In this document: in pieces, positions 34,146-42,498 of the stretch
Numbering within the stretch: position 1 is the first letter of the stretch
Layout: each line of letters begins with the position of its first letter
Origin: Gammaproteobacteria bacterium
GTDB taxonomy: Bacteria; Pseudomonadota; Gammaproteobacteria; SZUA-152
NCBI GenBank assembly: GCA_032250735.1
Contig: JAVVEP010000001.1
Span: 224,739-288,738, forward strand
DNA: 64,000 bases
Direction of reading: 5' to 3'
Made by a program: the position numbers and the translations under genes
Notes under the pieces: model-generated
Database searches by the model: none
Told to the model about the DNA's origin: nothing
The model's input: only the letters and a program-made list of their open reading frames with translations

Positions 34146-34772
34146 ATGGATCTTAGACTGATGTTTGTTGGCCTCTTTTTAATAGCCGCATCAGGCTGCG
34201 CGACAATCCAGGCAACAGCGCCAACCAGTATTAATCCTGACGTCAATAAACCGGATACAGTGCAAGCGGATGGTAAGGATGGGGAAACGGTCCGCACGTT
34301 CTCATCTGGAGTTATGCATTATGATCGACGGTACCAGGCTTGGCAGACAACCAGAATAAACGACCCGTTACAGCCCTCTCCAGAAATAAAGCTTTGCGCT
34401 CAATTTGAGCCGAACGAAAAAAATTCATTTTATATGGATCCTAAATACACGAAGCCGAAATTTTGCTTCCGTTTTTATGGAGCGACATTAGTGGCAGTTG
34501 AGCCATTCAAGCCCTTCAGCAAAGGATACTGGCCCTATTGCGATTATGATTACATGCCCTACAAAGTCGACAACCATAAGCCTGATACTGTTCCCGTCAG
34601 GAGGCCTGGGGGTGGCGTATGCTCAACCATGCTGCACCCGTCAGACAACGCATTCATCCGACAGATGCTAACCGGCGAAACGCTTTTTGTTCAGCTACAC
34701 AATACTCGCGGCCAGGTTGCGCTTAACGGTTTTGCTGCTGCCTGGGAATACGCACAAGCGCAGTTTAAATAA
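34146..34772 (+). CDS. Moron: predicted outer-membrane lipoprotein
   Basis: A 208-residue protein on the strand opposite to the late genes, flanked by the protease and virion morphogenesis genes. The N-terminal MFVGLFLIAASGC has a lipobox ending in Cys18, and residue +2 is Ala, favouring the outer membrane. The mature part has six further cysteines. No family recognised. Phage lipoproteins made in lysogens often block superinfection at the envelope, which is the leading but unproven hypothesis. It has its own promoter. Confidence 0.78.
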   Translation: MDLRLMFVGLFLIAASGCATIQATAPTSINPDVNKPDTVQADGKDGETVRTFSSGVMHYDRRYQAWQTTRINDPLQPSPEIKLCAQFEPNEKNSFYMDPKYTKPKFCFRFYGATLVAVEPFKPFSKGYWPYCDYDYMPYKVDNHKPDTVPVRRPGGGVCSTMLHPSDNAFIRQMLTGETLFVQLHNTRGQVALNGFAAAWEYAQAQFK

Positions 34773-34799
34773 CAAACCGCCAGGCAGCAGCATAATTCC

Positions 34800-35366
34800 T
34801 CAACCCTGTTTTTCCGGGCGCAGATGCCGGCGCAGGATCCGCAGCACGATCTTCCTATCTTCGCGAGAGACGCCCAGGTACGGCCGGGCGGGAATGGTCA
34901 CCGCGTGCGCGCCGATGCTGGTGAAGGCCACGCCAATGGCGCCGCGCTTGCGCTTGCTGGCGGCCTTGCGGCTGGTGAAGCGGCCACGGCCGTTAAAGGC
35001 CAGGGTCTGGCTGCGGGCCTTCTTTTTGATCTCGCCGCCATTTTGGTGGATCGCGCCATAGGGGGAGTTGGTGCCCCAGACCACGCGATTCGTGCTCGCC
35101 TGGTAGGCCATACTGCCGCGCAGGTAGCCACGCTCGGTGAGGATCTTCTTGTTGCGCTTGTGCTTCAGCGTGCGCGGGCTCAGCGGGGCCCAGGCGCTTC
35201 CCTCGGGGTCTACCTGGCTGCGAAATCGCTTGTCCGTGGAAATGAGCATGGCCTCGCCGATGTCGCGCATCGCGGGCTCGGTGTGCCGGCCTTTGGACTG
35301 CATTTTGCTGAACAGCGCCTGCACCTCGCGGTCCTGGTAGGTCAGGTCGATCTTGAAGTTACTCAT
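34800..35366 (-). CDS. Virion morphogenesis protein, Mu gpG-like
   Basis: A 188-residue protein from the ATG at 35366; the longer frame adds non-coding residues. It has the arginine-lysine-rich layout of the Mu gene G family, with SAWAPLSPRTLKHKR and ILTERGYLRGSM, then PYGAIHQNGG. In Mu this protein acts in tail or head completion. It lies between the MuF gene and the protease. Confidence 0.8.
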   Translation of the reverse strand: MSNFKIDLTYQDREVQALFSKMQSKGRHTEPAMRDIGEAMLISTDKRFRSQVDPEGSAWAPLSPRTLKHKRNKKILTERGYLRGSMAYQASTNRVVWGTNSPYGAIHQNGGEIKKKARSQTLAFNGRGRFTSRKAASKRKRGAIGVAFTSIGAHAVTIPARPYLGVSREDRKIVLRILRRHLRPEKQG

Positions 35367-35481
35367 GGCGTTACCTATACTTTGCGTTCGATGTTGCCGC
35401 GAGGGCTGCGCCCCGTTTGAGCTGCTGCATCCGCCCACCTCCGCCGGAGGGGTGATGGCCCCATTTCAGTCCTGCGCAGAA

Positions 35482-36693
35482 TTAGCGCCCTAGCATCAAA
35501 AAGCCCCGGCGCTGCTGTTTCAAATACTTCATGTCTGACGTAGGTAAAAACGTCCAGGCCTCCAGCATGCCCTTCACGGCGTTGGCCACCACCAGCACCC
35601 CCTTGCCCTTGCCGATGTCCACCGCCTTGATGATGCGCTGGCGCAGCACCACCTTGCCGGTTGCCTGGTGTTTATCAAAGCTCAACCACACCTCATAAGG
35701 GTCGTTTAAGGTCTCGTTAATCAGGGGTATAAACTCGGCCCGATTTGCATCAATATGCTGTGCCAGGCTTTGCGCATTCACCAGCAGCGGCTGCCCGGCC
35801 ACGGTGAAGACCTTCTCCGGTCCACCCAGCGCGGTTTCCAGCGCCGCCTGCACATCCTCCACGGATTTGACGCGACGCCCCAGCGAAGCCACGGGCGCTT
35901 CCAGGGGAATGTGTTCAGGGCGCCCGGCGGTTTTCCAGCCACCGGGCGTAAGCGGGGCCCAGGCTTTCGCGCCCTGAGCCTTCCAGCTGGCCATCGCCTG
36001 TTCGCTCAGCTGGCGGCCCCAGGCGGCATCGCCCACGTTATAGGCGAAGCCCGGGTCGATGCCTGCCGGCACCCGGTGCACCTCGCCGGTGGCCTTGTCC
36101 AGCCACTCATAGCTGCCATCGCTCGGGGCGGCAGGCGCAACCTTAAAACCGCGCAGCTCGGCCTCGTCCGCGCTGATCGAAAACTTCTTGCAGGAACAGC
36201 CCCAGCCATTCATGGGCGTGTGGGTTCGCCACCAGGGATCGTCCAGGGGCAGCACCAGGCCATCCCAACTCAGATGCAGGGGCCGTGGTGTCGCGGAATC
36301 GCCGTGACGATAGAGCCCGTACGGCCGAGTCTCGCGCAGCTGCGGATCCGCCATCTGCAGTTCACGCCCGGCGTTGTATGCCTGGCGCACGTTGGTGTCG
36401 TAAATCACCCGGGAGCGCCAGCCGCGCCCCCCTTTATACGCCCAGCCATGTTTCTGCACGATACTGTCGAAATCCTTGCGGAAGGTGTCCAGCGTCACGC
36501 CATCGGTGATCGCCCGATCCACCGCACTGCGAAAGTCCGTGAGCAGATCCTGCTTCATCGCGCCGGCCACCACAAAGGCGCGGGCGTGCATGCCCTCCCA
36601 GATGTCCGTCCAGGTTTCAGTGGGCAGGCTGAGCTTCTGGCGGAAGAAGTCGATGGCCTCGGGGAAGGGAAGTTTTTCGTAGGGTTCAGGCAT
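35482..36693 (-). CDS. MuF head morphogenesis protein fused to a PBECR-type nuclease-like domain
   Basis: A 403-residue protein. The N-terminal 240 residues are a MuF/SPP1 gp7-type domain with RSRVIYDTNVRQAYNAGRE and MNGWGCSCKKF. The last 130 residues (from about 275) begin LGRRVKSVEDVQAAL and include EVWLSFDKHQATGKVVLRQRII, matching the PBECR phage nuclease-like domain often fused to MuF and polymorphic-toxin proteins. The tail may be an injected or head-packaged nuclease-like module. It overlaps the ASCH gene by eight bases. Confidence 0.78.
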   Translation of the reverse strand: MPEPYEKLPFPEAIDFFRQKLSLPTETWTDIWEGMHARAFVVAGAMKQDLLTDFRSAVDRAITDGVTLDTFRKDFDSIVQKHGWAYKGGRGWRSRVIYDTNVRQAYNAGRELQMADPQLRETRPYGLYRHGDSATPRPLHLSWDGLVLPLDDPWWRTHTPMNGWGCSCKKFSISADEAELRGFKVAPAAPSDGSYEWLDKATGEVHRVPAGIDPGFAYNVGDAAWGRQLSEQAMASWKAQGAKAWAPLTPGGWKTAGRPEHIPLEAPVASLGRRVKSVEDVQAALETALGGPEKVFTVAGQPLLVNAQSLAQHIDANRAEFIPLINETLNDPYEVWLSFDKHQATGKVVLRQRIIKAVDIGKGKGVLVVANAVKGMLEAWTFLPTSDMKYLKQQRRGFLMLGR

Positions 36694-36991
36694 GGGGTTT
36701 CAGGTCTTCAATTCCGATAAATGCAATCAGCACGTCGAGCGTTCCATACATCGCCTGCACCGCCTTTTTGTTTTCAGGGTTCAGATGTTGGCCGTACACC
36801 TTCGCAAAGAAACAAACCTTGCCGATCATCCGTGCCTGTTTTCCATATCCCTTGGACAAAACCACCTCACGCCCAACCGTGCAGGTTTTTTCATTCCAGC
36901 GAGGACCATACAGGCGCAGCTCTCCAGTTTTGCTGCCGTCCTTATAGGCATTGAAATATTGGGTGTACAAGGGAAGGAAGAGAGGCCTCAT
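36686..36991 (-). CDS. ASCH-domain-like protein in the head operon
   Basis: A 101-residue protein from the ATG at 36991. The pattern YFNAYKDGSKTGELRLYGPRW, then GREVVLSKGYGK, matches ASCH (PUA-like) domains that bind nucleic acid or handle modified nucleotides. It overlaps the start of the MuF gene. Such a gene is not a normal part of the Mu head set, so it is probably an accessory. Its role in the phage is unknown. Confidence 0.65.
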   Translation of the reverse strand: MRPLFLPLYTQYFNAYKDGSKTGELRLYGPRWNEKTCTVGREVVLSKGYGKQARMIGKVCFFAKVYGQHLNPENKKAVQAMYGTLDVLIAFIGIEDLKPHA

Positions 36992-37163
36992 TGCCCAAAA
37001 TCCCCCCTCATTCGCCAAACCCCGACATCCACCATCCCGTCCCACCCCGAACCGGCACTAACCCCGTTTAAATCGGCCCGAAAACGTTTAAAAGGTTCGC
37101 GGCCGGGCCAGCGTAGCCATTTCCCGGCTGCGCGGCTCTCAGAGCCTCTCAGGCGGCATTTCC

Positions 37164-38747
37164 TCATTGGCCGTTTTGCACCTCAAAACGCCCCGCCAGG
37201 TCCACGGCGGCGAAGGCCAGCTGCATCTGGGTGGCCAGGGTGGATTCGTCCATTGTGCTGCTGAGTGCCACGATGCCGTCGCGGATCTCTTCCAGGCTGC
37301 CGGCGGCCATCACCAGCTGGGCGACCGGGTCGATGAGGCCGGCCAGGGTGGCCTGGGTGACGGCGTCCAGCTGGGTGGTGTAGGTATCGGCCACATCGGC
37401 CGGGCCGGTCTCGGCGCGGGCCTTGAGCGCGGCCAGCCCCGCTTTGAGGGCAGCGGGGATGGGCAGGGTGTCAGTCGGAGGGGTGGGCGTTGCGGGGGCC
37501 CCCAGGGTTTCTTCATCCTCTTCCGCCTGCGGGATGCGCAGCTTTTCGTGTGCCCAGGCCACGGGAATACGCATGCCGGCTGCGACCAGCTTGGGCACGG
37601 CCTCGGAGATTAGCGCCAGGTCTTCCGGCTCCTGGGTGTCAAACACCAGGCGCGGGCAGCGGCGCAGGCTGGTGACGCCGGCACGGTTGAGCGCGAGGAT
37701 GGGAAACACCAGGTCACGGGTGAGCGTGGAGCCAAACTGGCGGGCATCGGCATCCATCAGGTCGTGGCGCACTTCATTGTGCACATTGCCCAGGGCGTTG
37801 GTGGATGAGGCGCCGTCCGACTGGGAGGTGAGCGTACCGCCGAGGATGGCCTTGGATTGGGTGCGTTCGCACCAGTCCATCATCGCCTCGTAGGGATCCT
37901 TGTTGCCCTTGGCGGACTCCTTGAAGTCGATGACCATGCCCTCCGGCACGATGCCGGCCGCCGCATGGCCGATGTTGACCACGGCGTTTAACAGGGTGGC
38001 CTTTTCGTCGTCGGACGCGCCGGAGGGATACGTGCCGAGGCGCATGGGCAGGCCGTAAATCTCCAGAAATTCGGCCAGATCCCGCACGCTGTAGTTTTTG
38101 AACAGGAACGGCCAGGCCAGCACGCGACCCAGACCCGCCCGGGTGATGTAGCCACTCTTGGCCTTATGGATATGGCTGATCCAGCCGAAGGGCTGCAACG
38201 CGGCGCCGTCCACCGTGGCATCGCGCAGGCGCAGTTCGTTGCGGTCATCCGGGCGCACCTTAAACCAACTTTGCGGACGGTATTCGATTTTGGGTATCCA
38301 TTCACCGTCCGCCCGGCGCCACTCCAGTTCCAGATTGGAAAAGCCCTTGCCGATGGCGTCGCCCATGTCCAGCAGCACGTCCTCGAAGTTGGGCAGGTCC
38401 TGGATGAAGTCCCTGGCGTAGGCGGCGTCGTCCTCTTCCTGTTTGCTGGCATTGCGCGGCGGCACGATGTCCCAATCCAGCCCCAGCAGGGCGCGCTTGC
38501 GCTTGCCCAGCTCGGCGAAGATGTGCCCGTCCTTTTCTTCCATGTCCTCGAACAGGTCACACTGCGCGCGCAGGTCACCCTGCTCGGCCTCTTCCAGGAT
38601 GCGGGCCAGCTTGCCGGGCGATAGCCCGCGCACCGGATGCGACGCAAACTCCTGGCGAAGATGACCCAGCCGGGCCGTTTGCGGCTCGGTGATTTCTTTG
38701 AGCCGAAACGGCTGGCCGTACGGGTCGAGGATGCGGGACGTTGCCAT
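37164..38747 (-). CDS. Portal protein, Mu gp29-like (DUF935)
   Basis: A 527-residue protein. The DUF935 hallmarks are LSPGKLARILEEAEQGDLRAQ, then DGHIFAELGKRKRALLGLDW and GLPMRLGTYP. In the phage the portal is the dodecameric ring at the packaging vertex. The order terminase, several small genes, portal, MuF, morphogenesis matches Mu-like phages. It is preceded four bases away by a small coiled-coil protein. Confidence 0.9.
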   Translation of the reverse strand: MATSRILDPYGQPFRLKEITEPQTARLGHLRQEFASHPVRGLSPGKLARILEEAEQGDLRAQCDLFEDMEEKDGHIFAELGKRKRALLGLDWDIVPPRNASKQEEDDAAYARDFIQDLPNFEDVLLDMGDAIGKGFSNLELEWRRADGEWIPKIEYRPQSWFKVRPDDRNELRLRDATVDGAALQPFGWISHIHKAKSGYITRAGLGRVLAWPFLFKNYSVRDLAEFLEIYGLPMRLGTYPSGASDDEKATLLNAVVNIGHAAAGIVPEGMVIDFKESAKGNKDPYEAMMDWCERTQSKAILGGTLTSQSDGASSTNALGNVHNEVRHDLMDADARQFGSTLTRDLVFPILALNRAGVTSLRRCPRLVFDTQEPEDLALISEAVPKLVAAGMRIPVAWAHEKLRIPQAEEDEETLGAPATPTPPTDTLPIPAALKAGLAALKARAETGPADVADTYTTQLDAVTQATLAGLIDPVAQLVMAAGSLEEIRDGIVALSSTMDESTLATQMQLAFAAVDLAGRFEVQNGQ

Positions 38748-38749
38748 TG

Positions 38750-38992
38750 CTATTCTCCGTTGACACCTTCGGCGGATGCGATGCCACCGGGGTTAAGCAC
38801 TTGCAGCTTGGCGCCGTGCTTTTCCTGCAGCTTTTTCACGTCCTCGGCCAGCGCAGCATCGGCGCGTTTTGCGTCGAGCACGGCGACCAGTTCCTTTTGC
38901 TGTTCGCGGATCTCGGCCTTGGCCTGCATCAGCCTGGCGTTTTCGTCTTCCAGCTCCTGCACCGTCATCGTGTTGTATTTTTTCATGATCAC
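38750..38992 (-). CDS. Small coiled-coil protein before the portal gene
   Basis: An 80-residue, mostly helical protein (MTVQELEDENARLMQAKAEI, shown by pattern). Its stop lies two bases before the portal ATG. No family recognised. Confidence 0.6.
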   Translation of the reverse strand: MIMKKYNTMTVQELEDENARLMQAKAEIREQQKELVAVLDAKRADAALAEDVKKLQEKHGAKLQVLNPGGIASAEGVNGE

Positions 38993-39019
38993 TATCTCCG
39001 TTGATTATTGACGCTTCGC

Positions 39020-39427
39020 TTACAGCTTAAAGATTTTGTTGGCGCCGGCATCCCACTGCGTCTGGATGTCTCCGCCGTTGGGGGTTACCGGCAGGCCGCT
39101 GGCGGTATCGATGTAGGCGATCAGGCGCGAGGTAGCCTCCACGCCGGTGTCCTGAACAATGACTAGCGCCTCCGAAGGGTCGCCCACCACGGCAGAGAAG
39201 GTCACATCGTCCGCATCGGCCACGCCGGCCGTTACCGTCTTGCCGGTCATGTTGGCCGAGGTCGCGACCCTGGCGCCGGCGATAATGTCAGACAGGAATT
39301 GGTGGGTAGCCAGGTCGACCACATAGTCGGCAGCATCCACCAGGATGGTTTTAATGTTGTCCGTGTCCCAGTCTATAGAGCCGTCCAGAAAACCCTCGCG
39401 GCCTTTGTCATATAGTGCATTTGGCAT
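39020..39427 (-). CDS. Hypothetical beta-rich phage protein
   Basis: A 135-residue protein starting MPNALYDKGREGFLDGSIDWD, a start often seen in phage structural proteins of this genomic position. It is strand-rich and acidic. It belongs to the block of five genes between terminase and portal; those may encode head decorations or fibres. Confidence 0.6.
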   Translation of the reverse strand: MPNALYDKGREGFLDGSIDWDTDNIKTILVDAADYVVDLATHQFLSDIIAGARVATSANMTGKTVTAGVADADDVTFSAVVGDPSEALVIVQDTGVEATSRLIAYIDTASGLPVTPNGGDIQTQWDAGANKIFKL

Positions 39428-39439
39428 TGTCTTTGCTCC

Positions 39440-39763
39440 TTAGTTTGAACCGATGATTACTGTAAAAAACTTCTGCCACTCGCGGTGAAAGCCGCCGCCG
39501 GCATCGGCCACCACCACCGCCTTCACCTTTTGCTTGTGTGCGAGCGTCAGCGTGTAGGCTGCCGTTGCACGATAGGTGCCCGCGCTGCCGGCAACATAAT
39601 CCATCGCCAGCGGCCAGACCTGTCCGGGTATCTCCGTGTCGCCGGTTGTCAAAAGCGTGAGCTGCACGGTGGCATTGTTTACCGCCGCGCCAGTGAGGCC
39701 GTTGGTGAGCGCGGGGATCTCGATGATGTTGTCGCTATTGAGAATGAGAGTGTCGTCTAACAT
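39440..39763 (-). CDS. Hypothetical beta-rich phage protein
   Basis: A 107-residue protein, strand-rich with Thr, Ala and Val (NNATVQLTLLTTGDTE). It overlaps the preceding repeat protein gene by one base. No family recognised; the location suggests a head surface protein. Confidence 0.55.
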   Translation of the reverse strand: MLDDTLILNSDNIIEIPALTNGLTGAAVNNATVQLTLLTTGDTEIPGQVWPLAMDYVAGSAGTYRATAAYTLTLAHKQKVKAVVVADAGGGFHREWQKFFTVIIGSN

Positions 39764-41670
39764 TATTTGTCTCCTGGTCGCGCGCTAATGTCGCCATCGA
39801 GCGCGGGCGTGGCCTGCAGTGATCCATCCATCGCCGGCGCTGCTGTCACCTGTGCGGCCAACGCCGGGTATGCCGTAATCGCGCCGAGCAGCCAGCCGAT
39901 AAAGACATTACCGCCGACGATTAAAATGGAGCCGAACTGCTCACCGCTTTCAATGCCGGATGGCGCAATCACCGTGGCGCCCGGTATCACAAACGCATCA
40001 CCGAACAGCTCTGCACTCACCACACCATTGGGCACGATAATCACCGAGCCTGGCTGCACCGTGAGCGCGCCAAAAGCCTCGCCGCTACCGATGCCGGCAA
40101 CATCAATGGACACTGCACCGGGCGCCACACTCAGCGCACCCACGGCCTCGGCGCTGGCGATGCCGGTCGGCAGCAACAGGCCGCTGGCCACAATCTGCGG
40201 ACTGCCCAGAGCCTCTGCCGAGGCGATGCCCAGGGGCTGCAGCGAGATCGCGCCATTGAGCAAGGTGACGGCGCCAAAGGCCTCGGCACCGGGAATGGCA
40301 GCCGGCTGCACAGCCACCGCGCCAGGGACAACCGCAGGGCTGCCCAGCGCCTCCAGGGAGGCGATGGCCTGCGCAATGATCGTGGTGGCACTGGAAAGAC
40401 TGTGTGCGCCGACGGCCTCGGCACTAGGAATGGCAGACGGCTGCACCGCTACCGTGCCTGGCAATACCGCAGGGCTGCTCACCGCCTCCAGGGAAGCGAT
40501 GGCCTGCGCAATGATCGTGGTGACACTGGAAAGGCTATGCGTGCCGATGGCCTCGGCACTGGGAATGGAAGATGGCTGCACCGCCACCACTCCAGGGGCA
40601 ACCGTTGGCGCACCAATAGCTTCGGCGCTGGCAATGGCGGACGGCTGCACCGCCACCGTGCCAGGCAATACCGCAGGGCTGCCCATCGCCTCCAGGGAAG
40701 CGATGGCCTGCGCAATGATCGTGGAGATGGCAGACAAGCTGTGCGCGCCAAAGGCCTCACCACTAGCGATGCCGCCAGGCAGCAACACCACCGCCCCAGG
40801 GGCAACCGTTGCCGCGCCGACGGCCTCGGCGCTGGCGATGGCGGAAGGGGTGAGTATTTGAGGGCCGCCTCCTGCCGAAACAGGAATGTATTGGGTGCGC
40901 GGCCGAAATGCCCGCCCATTAAAATCTTCTGAGTAGTAAGCAATTTCCTCATTACTCATCGCCCTGTTGTGGATCGCAAGGAAATCGCCAGTACAGTGTG
41001 GGCCGTTTGAAGAATCAGACCAAAGCCCCCTAATAAAACCAGACGCGTGATCTATTGGCTCCGCCTGGAAGTCCGACGAAATAGCGACTGAGTGGACCTC
41101 CACACCGTTAGCAAAAAATCTAAGCGTGGAAAAATCATAAACGACCGCGACCACCGTAACCTCATTAACAGTGGCGACAGCATTGGGCGTGATATGTGTA
41201 TGGATGGCAAGCGCAGAATCAGTCCAGCGGAAGAACAACTTCGTAGCGTAATGATTCGTGGGATTTATGATGAAATTGTAGTGCTTGAAATATCCGCCAG
41301 GATTCCACCCAGTATCTGAGTCTGCGAGGATAATCTGCCCATACTTATTAGTCTGGTGCATATTAACGCGCGCCATAATTGTAATCGGCTTATTCGGGCG
41401 GACCTTGCCTCCCGCGCCAGCATGTAACTGGCACGCCACATTGCTCGTATTTTCTGGAAACACCCAGCTGCGCCCTAGTGAGCGGCTAATACTGGGGGCG
41501 AGCGTTCCGCCACCCAAATTCCAATCCCCCCTGGTCTGCGGCGCTATATTCGCCCAACCAGCAGCAGCTGGCACGATAAACTGCCACAAATCTTTTGCAA
41601 ACTCACTGGATGGTTGAGCGCCCGAGGGCGGCTTCCGAGTCCACGGTCGTTTTTGGAAAATTAGTGGCAT
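39763..41670 (-). CDS. Head or capsid fibre-like protein with LamG-like domain and repeats
   Basis: A 635-residue protein. Residues about 60-250 form a concanavalin/LamG-like fold with RVNMHQTNKYGQIILADSD and WSDSSNGPHCTGDFLAIHN. From about 270 to 590 about 14 repeats of 22-23 residues follow, each with the core IASAEAxG and a valine-rich strand. Such repeats occur in phage fibres. Because the gene lies in the head block rather than the tail block, a capsid fibre is a reasonable guess. Confidence 0.65.
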   Translation of the reverse strand: MPLIFQKRPWTRKPPSGAQPSSEFAKDLWQFIVPAAAGWANIAPQTRGDWNLGGGTLAPSISRSLGRSWVFPENTSNVACQLHAGAGGKVRPNKPITIMARVNMHQTNKYGQIILADSDTGWNPGGYFKHYNFIINPTNHYATKLFFRWTDSALAIHTHITPNAVATVNEVTVVAVVYDFSTLRFFANGVEVHSVAISSDFQAEPIDHASGFIRGLWSDSSNGPHCTGDFLAIHNRAMSNEEIAYYSEDFNGRAFRPRTQYIPVSAGGGPQILTPSAIASAEAVGAATVAPGAVVLLPGGIASGEAFGAHSLSAISTIIAQAIASLEAMGSPAVLPGTVAVQPSAIASAEAIGAPTVAPGVVAVQPSSIPSAEAIGTHSLSSVTTIIAQAIASLEAVSSPAVLPGTVAVQPSAIPSAEAVGAHSLSSATTIIAQAIASLEALGSPAVVPGAVAVQPAAIPGAEAFGAVTLLNGAISLQPLGIASAEALGSPQIVASGLLLPTGIASAEAVGALSVAPGAVSIDVAGIGSGEAFGALTVQPGSVIIVPNGVVSAELFGDAFVIPGATVIAPSGIESGEQFGSILIVGGNVFIGWLLGAITAYPALAAQVTAAPAMDGSLQATPALDGDISARPGDK

Positions 41671-42143
41671 TAGGTAATATCTATGCTTACTGAATCACCG
41701 TCCGCCCCAGATGCCGGAATGGTTTGCCCGGAATTGTTGTCTACAACGAAACCGAAAAACTGCGGGGCTACAGAACACCCAAGCACCGCATTAATCGAAT
41801 CAATATTGACCTCGACCTCTGCGCGATTCGATGCGTTATATACAGTTGTATAACTGCCCACCCACTTCAGTTCAGGAGCAGCATCAACCTTAGCCGCTAC
41901 ATCACCCACGTTCGCTGGATCAATATTGGCATCCCACTCAACTCCGTCCTGCGATGTCACGCAATAAACGTCATAAGTCCCAGCTACCGCGCTGGCGTTG
42001 ATAGGGATTTGTAGATTGATTGAATAGTCCAGCTTACCGCTCGAATTATCAATCCCACCAAAAGCCTCCGCCACGCCGTTAGCGTTTGAGTGCAGCCGGT
42101 CAGTATTGGCCAGTGCAGTTCTTGTACCTGCTGTGTATGCCAT
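41670..42143 (-). CDS. Hypothetical beta-rich phage protein
   Basis: A 157-residue protein with strong strand content and acidic patches (EWDANIDPANVGDVAA). It overlaps the repeat protein by one base and so is co-translated with it. It may form the base or partner of the fibre. No family recognised. Confidence 0.55.
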   Translation of the reverse strand: MAYTAGTRTALANTDRLHSNANGVAEAFGGIDNSSGKLDYSINLQIPINASAVAGTYDVYCVTSQDGVEWDANIDPANVGDVAAKVDAAPELKWVGSYTTVYNASNRAEVEVNIDSINAVLGCSVAPQFFGFVVDNNSGQTIPASGADGDSVSIDIT

Positions 42144-42144
42144 T

Positions 42145-42459
42145 TTACACCCCTAATAATCTGTCAATTGATTCGTCAATGGCGGCCTGAACGATCGCGT
42201 CATTAGTGTCAGTATCGCCGTCAATGATGCCCATAATTGTGGCCAGGGTGGCGGCACTTTTATCTGCCAGCACATAGTTTATTGCCGCCTCCAGTTTTGA
42301 TTCTGGATTACCAATAGCTGCTTTAGCCCATGCCATTTTCTCAGCGACAGGAGTTGCTTCTTGCGCAATAGCATGTGCCTTCTTTGCAATAGCCATAGCG
42401 CACTTGTTTCGCAGCAAAGAATTTGACCGTAATGTCTGTAATTCTAAATATGTCGCCAT
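42145..42459 (-). CDS. Hypothetical helical phage protein
   Basis: A 104-residue, alpha-helical protein rich in Ala (NKCAMAIAKKAHAIAQEA), with GGAG upstream of its ATG. It follows the large terminase gene. No family recognised. Confidence 0.55.
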   Translation of the reverse strand: MATYLELQTLRSNSLLRNKCAMAIAKKAHAIAQEATPVAEKMAWAKAAIGNPESKLEAAINYVLADKSAATLATIMGIIDGDTDTNDAIVQAAIDESIDRLLGV

Positions 42460-42498
42460 GTCATACGTCTCCGTTATTTTTCAGTTTATCAATTGTCA

